Made by a program: the position numbers and the translations under genes
From: CALARM01 sp964431735
GTDB taxonomy: Bacteria; Vulcanimicrobiota; SpSt-956; JAKJGF01
Assembly: GCA_964431735.1 (NCBI GenBank)
Contig: CAYSLJ010000134.1
Location: 1-20,016 of the forward strand
Length of the DNA: 20,016 bases
Direction of reading: 5' to 3'
Shown here: piece after piece, positions 13,641 through 19,188 of the stretch
Numbering within the stretch: position 1 is the first letter of the stretch
How the letters are laid out: the number at the start of each line of letters is the position of its first letter
Notes under the pieces: generated by a model
The model's input: only the letters and a program-made list of their open reading frames with translations
What the model was told of the DNA's origin: nothing
Databases searched by the model: none

Positions 13641-13733
13641 ATATTGACAAAATAAAATATATATTTATTATTATATTAGGAGGATGTTCCTGGCAATAAT
13701 AGCAATTTTTCAGTAAAACTATAATATAAAAGT

Positions 13734-13838
13734 CTATACTTTTGCAGAATTTTGAAAAACCGTTGTCCTGTAAGGGCATCCCTCGCGGATGCCCCGCAAT
13801 GTAGAATAAGGCTTTGTTTAAAAAGTGCAAAAGTATAG
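13734..13838. repeat. Inverted-repeat element with central hairpin upstream of tnpB
   Basis: CTATACTTTTGCA (13734-13746) and TGCAAAAGTATAG (13826-13838) are perfect 13-bp inverted repeats. Midway is a perfect 8-bp hairpin GGGCATCC (13774-13781)/GGATGCCC (13787-13794) with a 5-nt loop. It may be a small non-autonomous element or the structured left end of the tnpB insertion. A TTGACA at 13644-13649 and an AGGAGG at 13678-13683 precede it without a supported gene, perhaps remains of the disrupted locus. Confidence 0.6.
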
Positions 13839-13909
13839 TAAAAGTATAAGTAAGAAAAATGAAGCTATTATAGAGAACAGTAAAAATATGTTTCTTTCGG
13901 AGAAAAGCA

Positions 13910-15466
13910 ATGAAAGAGAAGAAAGAGATAAAACAAACAGTAAAACAATATTGTCTGGACATAGACGAAAAAAGTTATAATGAAATAACCCTTATAGCCT
14001 ATCGCCATAGTAAAGTAAGGAATTATGTTTATGGAAGATATGGAAGTATAAAAGGGTTATTTTATTTAAAAAACCATAGAAAAAAGATAAGAGATAAGTG
14101 GGTAAAAAGTGGTTTTGCTAAAAATTGGTCACTTCCTGACAGACACTGGAAAATTGCTCTTGACAGCGCCATAGGAAATATAAAGAGTCAGTGGTCTAAC
14201 TGTAAGAATAAAATAAAAAAATCCGTATATAATAACAGTAACCTTGAAAAAGATGAACAATTTTATATATACTACATATTGAAATCAGATTTATTACTTT
14301 GTTCTATTCTCACAGGTAAGGAGTTTAAGAAACCGGAAAAGCTGAAAAAATTAGAGATAAGAGAGAAGTATGTTCATAATCTTATAAAAAGATATGTAAG
14401 AAAACATAAAGGAAGAAAACCGCACTCAAGAAAAGCGAGAAGTTTTGAACTTGACGGAAGTATGTACAGGTATGAAAAGGAAGAACACAGAAATATTTTA
14501 TATATACAGGGACTAAAAAAAGGAGAAAGAATAAAATTACCTCTCACAGATGACAGACATTTTAAAGGTACTTTAAGAATAGTAATAAAATCGGAAGAAA
14601 GAATAGAAATTCATCATTGTGTGGAACCGGTGATAAAGAAAATCAGTGAAGAAGAAAAAACAATCGGAATAGATAAGGGATACCAGTGCTTAATAGCCAC
14701 CAGTGAAGGAACTTTTTACGGCTCTGAATTGAATAATTTCTTATCAGAGGAAACAGAGAGACTGAATGAGAAGAACAAAAAAAGAAATAAATTAAGGTCA
14801 CTGTTAAAAAAGAACATAGAAAAAGGAAATACAGCTAAAGCAAGAAGAATAGGTAAATATAATCTTGGTAGGAAGAAATACTTGAGAAAAAAAGAGAAAG
14901 TCCGTTCCAGGCTTGAAAGTTATATAAACAGGGAAATTGGAAGATTTATAACAGAGGAGAAACCATCTGAAGTTATCCTTGAGAATTTAAATTTTACCAG
15001 TTGGAGAGAGAAATTGCCGAAGAAAATAAAGAGGCGGTTGTCACGGTGGGTAAAAGGTTATATCCAGGAGCGATTGGAATATAAATTCAGTCTTAAAGAT
15101 ATAAGGTCAGCAGTTGTAAATCCAGCGTATACATCACAAATCTGTAGTATTTGCGGATGTTTTGGTCTTCGTACATACGACAGATTTTACTGTCCTTATT
15201 GTGACAGGGTTGTACATGCAGATTACAACGCAGGTAAGAATGTCCTGGCAAGGAAAGATGATAAAGAAATCACTCTTTATACACCTTATAAGAAGGTAAA
15301 AGAGATACTCCTTGCAAGATGTTCTGCGGTTGTGGGTAGTCCTCATGGGATGACTGGCTCAACCAGGACTCCAGATACTGTTATCAGTCAATCGGAGAGC
15401 GAATTACAGAGAAATCTATCCATAGATTTATATCGTTTATCCAAAGATTTGAATAGATTTTTCTGA
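13910..15466 (+). CDS. tnpB: TnpB RNA-guided nuclease (IS605 OrfB type)
   Basis: A 518-aa protein. The RuvC triad is intact: Asp255 in IGIDKGYQ, Glu358 in VILENLNF and Asp438 in VHADYNAGKN. The zinc finger has Cys412, Cys415, Cys428 and Cys431 (CSIC...CPYC). The basic N-terminal half is the RNA/DNA recognition part. TnpB proteins use an omega-RNA from the element's right end to cut target DNA and promote retention of the element. No tnpA transposase is adjacent, so mobility would depend on one elsewhere. The ATG at 13910 has TCGGAG about 8 nt upstream. The frame is uninterrupted with all catalytic residues, so it is probably functional. The stretch after the zinc finger is long and low in conserved features, as expected where omega-RNA overlaps coding sequence. 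Confidence 0.95.
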   Translation: MKEKKEIKQTVKQYCLDIDEKSYNEITLIAYRHSKVRNYVYGRYGSIKGLFYLKNHRKKIRDKWVKSGFAKNWSLPDRHWKIALDSAIGNIKSQWSNCKNKIKKSVYNNSNLEKDEQFYIYYILKSDLLLCSILTGKEFKKPEKLKKLEIREKYVHNLIKRYVRKHKGRKPHSRKARSFELDGSMYRYEKEEHRNILYIQGLKKGERIKLPLTDDRHFKGTLRIVIKSEERIEIHHCVEPVIKKISEEEKTIGIDKGYQCLIATSEGTFYGSELNNFLSEETERLNEKNKKRNKLRSLLKKNIEKGNTAKARRIGKYNLGRKKYLRKKEKVRSRLESYINREIGRFITEEKPSEVILENLNFTSWREKLPKKIKRRLSRWVKGYIQERLEYKFSLKDIRSAVVNPAYTSQICSICGCFGLRTYDRFYCPYCDRVVHADYNAGKNVLARKDDKEITLYTPYKKVKEILLARCSAVVGSPHGMTGSTRTPDTVISQSESELQRNLSIDLYRLSKDLNRFF

Positions 15467-15469
15467 CCA
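15310..15469 (+). ncRNA. Candidate omega-RNA / right end of tnpB element
   Basis: By analogy with IS605 elements, the guide scaffold should overlap the tnpB 3' end and finish at the element's right border. A perfect 7-bp hairpin AAATCTA (15412-15418)/TAGATTT (15423-15429) with a 4-nt loop sits where a right-end hairpin would be. The border is inferred at about 15467-15470, where RelE-like coding sequence resumes. Exact RNA ends cannot be read from this copy alone. Confidence 0.35.
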
Positions 15470-15562
15470 GATTACAGAATTATTATTGAGATTAATAAGG
15501 AAAGTGATACTATCTTTGTAAGAAGAGTATTAGCAGGGAAAGATATTTATAGAAGGCTTTAA
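15470..15562 (+). pseudogene. RelE/ParE toxin remnant (C-terminal 30 codons)
   Basis: The frame DYRIIIEINKESDTIFVRRV...DIYRRL then TAA matches the last part of a RelE-family toxin and aligns with KYRVLFDIDHKGNILIIRIK...DAYRAI of the intact toxin at 16021. It has no start codon or SD and follows the tnpB stop (TGA at 15464-15466) in the same frame after one codon. It is read as the toxin half of the TA pair whose antitoxin lies at 13404, split and partly deleted by the tnpB insertion. Confidence 0.8.
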
Positions 15563-15706
15563 TTTTGCGATTACATTGAGTCTATATCAATAAAATTTAT
15601 GCTATAGCCATAAAAGAAGATACTATAGATATCCTGGATCCTGATCTGTGACCGGAATGTTTATTTTGCAGAGAGTATAAAAATAATAATTAAACTATTT
15701 ATTTCA

Positions 15707-15735
15707 TTGACTTTTTATAGACCTATTAGTATAAT
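15707..15735 (+). promoter_or_regulatory. Promoter of RHH/RelE TA pair
   Basis: TTGACT (15707-15712) and TATAAT (15730-15735) with a 17-bp spacer, 31 nt before the antitoxin ATG. The stretch 15563-15706 holds no gene I can support. Confidence 0.7.
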
Positions 15736-15766
15736 TAAGATATAAAGTATAAAAGGAGTGATATTT

Positions 15767-16030
15767 ATGGCAACTAAAATAAGGGGAGAAAAGAAATTCA
15801 CTTTATGGATGCCTGCAGAAGTCCACAGGAAATTCAAAGCAAGGGCAGTACTCAGAGAACAGACCATGCAGGAATATTTATTGAATCTTATTGAAAATGA
15901 TGAAGATGATTTAGAATTTGAGGAATTAGACGAAGAAGATATTAAAGATATAGAAGAAGGCAGGAAAGCATATGCTGACGGAAAGTATAAAACCTTCGAA
16001 CAGATAAAGGAAGAATACCCATGCCAGTAA
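15767..16030 (+). CDS. RHH-type antitoxin of RelE pair
   Basis: An 87-aa protein: N-terminal ribbon-helix-helix (KKFTLWMPAEVHRKFKARAVLREQTMQEYLLNLIEN) then a very acidic linker (DEDDLEFEELDEEDIKDIEE) and a toxin-binding tail ending FEQIKEEYPCQ. The ATG at 15767 has AAGGAG 8 nt upstream; GTG 15758 overlaps the SD. It overlaps the toxin start by 10 nt. Expected to repress its own promoter at 15707-15735 and to neutralise the toxin. Paralogous to the truncated antitoxin at 13404. Confidence 0.87.
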   Translation: MATKIRGEKKFTLWMPAEVHRKFKARAVLREQTMQEYLLNLIENDEDDLEFEELDEEDIKDIEEGRKAYADGKYKTFEQIKEEYPCQ

Positions 16031-16269
16031 TATACACAGAGAAAGCGGAGAAGGACATAGAAAAGTTAGAAAAAAAAATAAGAATCCGTGTTTATAAAGC
16101 TATTGAAAAGATTGAGAAAGGAATTATAAGACGTGGGAAACTTAAAGGTCAGGATAATAGCTATAAAATAAGAGTCGGTAAATATAGAGTACTTTTTGAT
16201 ATTGATCATAAAGGAAACATCCTTATCATCAGGATAAAACTCAGAAAAGATGCCTATAGAGCTATATAA
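16021..16269 (+). CDS. RelE/ParE-family toxin
   Basis: An 82-aa protein with the RelE fold order: helical hairpin MPVIYTEKAEKDIEKLEKKIRIRVYKAIEKIE, then GKLKGQDNSYKIRVGKYRVLFDID and the C-terminal strand with DAYRAI. The basic residues in KIRVGKYR and the C-terminal Tyr-Arg correspond to positions that contact mRNA in RelE-type interferases; a ParE-like gyrase poison cannot be excluded from sequence. The ATG at 16021 lies within the antitoxin 3' end, with AAGGA upstream, so translation is coupled. A complete toxin for the acidic RHH antitoxin. Confidence 0.9.
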   Translation: MPVIYTEKAEKDIEKLEKKIRIRVYKAIEKIEKGIIRRGKLKGQDNSYKIRVGKYRVLFDIDHKGNILIIRIKLRKDAYRAI

Positions 16270-16284
16270 ACGTCATAAAAACCA

Positions 16285-16330
16285 GCAAAATCCTGCCCAT
16301 CCCGATAATCCCCCCAAATCCCTGTCCGAA
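16285..16330 (-). repeat. GGGATNNNN nonamer repeat, copy 1
   Basis: On the minus strand the units GGGATTTGG, GGGATTATC, GGGATGGGC, AGGATTTTG follow each other (one extra G after the first). The same pattern occurs on the plus strand at 17671-17718. Confidence 0.5.
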
Positions 16331-16391
16331 TTGTTAAGAAATTTTTATAATTTTTTAACATCTTTGTAACATAATTTTCAAATTCATAGGG

Positions 16392-16502
16392 TATAATATT
16401 AATTGTAAAGGAATAATAAAAATATAAAAATAAATGAAAATTAATCAAATAATGAAAGGAGAGTGAAATAATCTCTCTGAAGTGGCAGAAGAGAGAATCT
16501 GC
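16392..16502 (+). promoter_or_regulatory. -10 box and leader with alternative hairpins
   Basis: TATAAT at 16392-16397 (weak -35) gives a leader of about 140 nt. In it TCTCTCT (16472-16478) can pair with AGAGAGA (16490-16496), while its CTCTC can instead pair with GAGAG at 16459-16463; GCAGA (16485-16489) can pair with TCTGC (16498-16502). These are mutually exclusive, as in an attenuator or translation switch. No known riboswitch class is recognised. Confidence 0.35.
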
Positions 16503-16541
16503 TCGAAATTAAAAAAAATTTTATTAAGAGGTGAAGAAAAA

Positions 16542-17606
16542 ATGAAAAAAATATTATTAACAGCAATGATGGTTATACTCGTATCATCACTTGCCCTGGC
16601 AGGATCAGGAAAAATAGATCTTCAGCTTACAGAAGATGCAACAACCTTTGTATTGAGTAATGAATCAGGCGGATATCTTATTGATGAGTTAATTGAGGCC
16701 GGTTATGGCAATAAGAGTCTTTATGACACTTTAGTAGCTCTTCAGGACACATCAGGCGGAGTTATTTCCGATGCATTTCTTGCAACACTCAGAGCATGTC
16801 CCGCAGGAAGTGAAATATTCACTGCTTCTTTAAGCAATTTTGCCGGATTGAATAATCCAGTATGTATAAATTCAGATGGGACTCTTTCAATACAGGGTAT
16901 TTTCGGAAGAGACTATTATCAAAAAGAAGGCTATGCAACCTACAGTGACACACAGCAGGGAGTTGGCCGTGAATTATTTACCTACGCAACAAGTCCACAG
17001 TATTATATTGATGCAGGTTCCAGCGGAACATCTTACGGCGGTGGAATAGTAACAAAAACAACAAACTATAAAGCATTTGCCATAGGCTGGTCAAGCCCTA
17101 TAGTCCTCGATCTGAACGGAGACGGAAAACTTGACGCATCAGGCGGAAAATGGATGCCCCACAATGGTTTCGTAGAAGGCGCAAAAGTAGTAATGTTTGA
17201 TATCAATGCCGACGGTTTTGAAGATGTAGTGGAATGGGTAAGCCCCAATGACGGTATCCTTCTTATGCCAGGTGAAACAGCAAATCTTGACGGAACAAGC
17301 CTTTTCGGAAACACTGACGGTTACAAAGACGGATATGAAAAGCTTGCCAGCTTTGATAAAAACAATGACGGCAAACTCACAGGTTCCGAGCTTACCGGTA
17401 TGAATGTATGGATAGATGAAAACGGTGACGGTAAAGCAACTGCAAAGGAAATTAAGACCCTTGCAGCACTTAAGATTACCGAATTAGCAGTAACTCACAA
17501 AACCTATGTATCTTCCTTTGTCCAGAACGGCCAGAGAAAATACTCCTGGGACTGGTGGCCCACTGCTATGAGCGTAGAAAAAGTGGCAGTACCTGCAACC
17601 AAATAG
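16542..17606 (+). CDS. Secreted protein with EF-hand-like calcium loops
   Basis: A 354-aa exported protein. Signal peptide MKKILLTAMMVILVSSLALA, cleavage before Gly21. Residues 21-180 are unrecognised and hold two Cys (RACPAG, PVCINS) that could form a disulfide. The C-terminal half has four calcium-loop motifs: DLNGDGKLD (190), DINADGFED (220), DKNNDGKLTGSE (272) and DENGDGKATAKE (292). The order, with WVSPNDGILLMP between the second and third, closely follows the domain found at the C-terminus of many RTX-type and large calcium-binding proteins. Here it stands alone. The ATG at 16542 follows GAGGTG by 7 nt; the in-frame GTG at 16482 would spoil the signal peptide. Terminator at 17630. Confidence 0.85.
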   Translation: MKKILLTAMMVILVSSLALAGSGKIDLQLTEDATTFVLSNESGGYLIDELIEAGYGNKSLYDTLVALQDTSGGVISDAFLATLRACPAGSEIFTASLSNFAGLNNPVCINSDGTLSIQGIFGRDYYQKEGYATYSDTQQGVGRELFTYATSPQYYIDAGSSGTSYGGGIVTKTTNYKAFAIGWSSPIVLDLNGDGKLDASGGKWMPHNGFVEGAKVVMFDINADGFEDVVEWVSPNDGILLMPGETANLDGTSLFGNTDGYKDGYEKLASFDKNNDGKLTGSELTGMNVWIDENGDGKATAKEIKTLAALKITELAVTHKTYVSSFVQNGQRKYSWDWWPTAMSVEKVAVPATK

Positions 17607-17629
17607 TTAAATAATACGCTTAAATTCAG

Positions 17630-17664
17630 AAGGGTAGTCATTTAAATGGCTACCCTTAATTTGT
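17630..17664 (+). terminator. Terminator of calcium-loop protein gene
   Basis: AAGGGTAG (17630-17637) pairs with CTACCCTT (17650-17657). The loop can extend the stem with CAT/ATG. AATTTGT follows. It starts 24 nt after the stop. Confidence 0.85.
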
Positions 17665-17670
17665 CTGAAC

Positions 17671-17718
17671 CGGGATGCGCGGGATTAAAGGATTAACAGG
17701 ATAAATAAGACAGGATTG
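17671..17718 (+). repeat. GGGATNNNN nonamer repeat, copy 2
   Basis: GGGATGCGC, GGGATTAAA, GGATTAACA, then two looser GGAT units. Same family as 16285-16330. The remainder of the 17607-17959 gap holds the terminator, a heptamer array, and the promoter of the next gene; no gene is seen. Confidence 0.5.
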
Positions 17719-17794
17719 AGAGACTGTATTGTTACTGTGCAAACCGCCATTATTTACTGACCTGAGCATTAGAATGTAATAATTGTTTGCTCCC

Positions 17795-17815
17795 GTCACG
17801 CATTATGCGCGTCAC
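17795..17815. repeat. Heptamer repeat upstream of beta-propeller-like gene
   Basis: GTCACGC, ATTATGC and GCGTCAC in tandem: the reverse-complement orientation of the GTGANNN family, about 75 bp before the next promoter. Confidence 0.6.
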
Positions 17816-17869
17816 GAGAATTAATAGTGAAAGACTGTCTTCGCAGGTAAACATATTTTATAAATCTAT

Positions 17870-17962
17870 TTGCAAGATGAAGGTACTGTATGGTATAATT
17901 TTTATAAAATTATTTTCAGGAGGTGTTTAATCCACGGCTGATAGGCCGGGAATGTTATTATG
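17870..17962 (+). promoter_or_regulatory. Promoter and structured ribosome-binding region
   Basis: TTGCAA (17870-17875), 18 bp, TATAAT (17894-17899) with an extended TGG before it. A perfect SD AGGAGGTG (17918-17925) lies 34 nt before the ATG at 17960, too far to act linearly. A hairpin between them (TCC-A-CGGC, loop TGATAG, GCCG-GGA, 17931-17951) would bring the two to about 13 nt apart. Confidence 0.5.
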
Positions 17963-19042
17963 ACTCATTTAAAATGTTTAATTTCTCTTATGCTTCTTTC
18001 TCTCCTCTTCTTTTCATTTACTTCAGTTTCTTACGGTGCCATAAAAGTGGACAGGGCAGGCTTTCTGGAGCATAAAGTCAATTTTGCAAAATTCAAATTA
18101 TGTCTTCTTTCCGATAAAGGTGATTTAGTTGTAGCTATGGAGGAACTTGATGATTTAGCCCTGAGAAAAGCAGGAAACATGTACGCCGTACACATATTAA
18201 AACTGGACATGGAAAATAATAAACTCAGTTCCTGGAAAACTGCATATGCCAATGTTGCAAGATTCAATCAGGTCGTATTATCAGATAATGGCGATAAATT
18301 ACTCATAATAGGAGACGGAGGCACTAAATTATTTGTTCTTGACACAGATTCAATGGAAATGAAATGTGTTTTCAAACATGAAAAAGGCAAAGCCGGTTTC
18401 AGAAGCGAACCTATAGGCATGTATTACGAAGGATTCTTTTATGTAAAAGGTTATTTTTACGATGAAGAACAGTATTCACAGGGCGGATATATTGCAAAAG
18501 TAGACATTACAAAAACAGGAGCGGCAGCCTTTGAAAAAAATCTGAATATAGATGAACTCTATACAAAACTGGACGGCACAATAAGTTCACTCTATATGGT
18601 ATCACCTGTGACGGGATATTTTTCCGTTATGAGAAAAGACGGAATGCACCTTATAACATACAAAGACGGAGAACTTAAAGAAATAGACAAAGGTTTTGAT
18701 ATACCTGACATAGCAGGCGCTCCCACAAAGGTTATTTATAATGTCATTAAGAGCAAAAAAGCAAGTGACGAAACAAAATTATATGATTTTAAAACAGGTA
18801 AATCAATAAGCCTGGGTTCATATATCCCCTATTCATTCATAGCAAGGGCTACAGGCAAAGTGGTAGTTATGGCAACATTTGATTATGCCAGGGTAAAAAT
18901 GAGTTTTTACTTTGCAAAAGAAGAAGATAAATTTCAGGTAAAACCTCTTTTTGAAAATGTAGATCCGGGACAGTTTAAACTGTCGGCAGATGGGCGAATT
19001 TATGCCTTTCTTTCCAAAAACCTTGTTATAGATAAACTTTAA
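17960..19042 (+). CDS. Secreted beta-propeller-like protein
   Basis: A 360-aa exported protein. Signal peptide of about 26 residues (MTHLKCLISLMLLSLLFFSF, then TSVSYG) with cleavage near Ala27. The rest is beta-rich with recurring blade-like patterns, for example VVLSDNGDKLLIIGDGGTKL and QFKLSADGRIYAFLS, as in TolB/WD40-type propellers, but no family motif is firm. No catalytic residues are apparent. The start at ATG 17960 is forced, since an in-frame TAG lies at 17942-17944. It has its own promoter and terminator, so it is monocistronic. Function unknown; perhaps a periplasmic binding or monitoring protein. Confidence 0.78.
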   Translation: MTHLKCLISLMLLSLLFFSFTSVSYGAIKVDRAGFLEHKVNFAKFKLCLLSDKGDLVVAMEELDDLALRKAGNMYAVHILKLDMENNKLSSWKTAYANVARFNQVVLSDNGDKLLIIGDGGTKLFVLDTDSMEMKCVFKHEKGKAGFRSEPIGMYYEGFFYVKGYFYDEEQYSQGGYIAKVDITKTGAAAFEKNLNIDELYTKLDGTISSLYMVSPVTGYFSVMRKDGMHLITYKDGELKEIDKGFDIPDIAGAPTKVIYNVIKSKKASDETKLYDFKTGKSISLGSYIPYSFIARATGKVVVMATFDYARVKMSFYFAKEEDKFQVKPLFENVDPGQFKLSADGRIYAFLSKNLVIDKL

Positions 19043-19074
19043 TTTTTTAAGTTTCCGTTCTTTCCCGGACAAAG

Positions 19075-19114
19075 GAGACTCCAGATTAAAGATTTCTGGA
19101 GTCTCAATTATTAT
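19075..19114 (+). terminator. Terminator of beta-propeller-like gene
   Basis: A perfect 11-bp stem GAGACTCCAGA (19075-19085) with TCTGGAGTCTC (19095-19105), followed by AATTATTATT. It begins 32 nt after the stop. Confidence 0.88.
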
Positions 19115-19137
19115 TATGTGAAATTTATACTAATAAA

Positions 19138-19166
19138 TAGACAAAAAAATTAAAAAGATTTATAAT
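19138..19166 (+). promoter_or_regulatory. Promoter of Rpn-family gene
   Basis: TAGACA (19138-19143) and TATAAT (19161-19166) with a 17-bp spacer, 22 nt before the ATG; GAGGG at 19176-19180 is the SD. Confidence 0.65.
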
Positions 19167-19188
19167 AAAACTGTAGAGGGAAACATAT

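Noticed and set aside
13678..13713. Mini-ORF beginning ATG at 13684 next to AGGAGG
   Set aside because: The ATG directly abuts the SD and the frame stops after ten codons; more likely the remains of a disrupted gene start.
15563..15706. Short frame with sequence like KEDTIDILDPDL near 15640
   Set aside because: No start codon or SD and too short; could be a decayed gene fragment but nothing supports a family.
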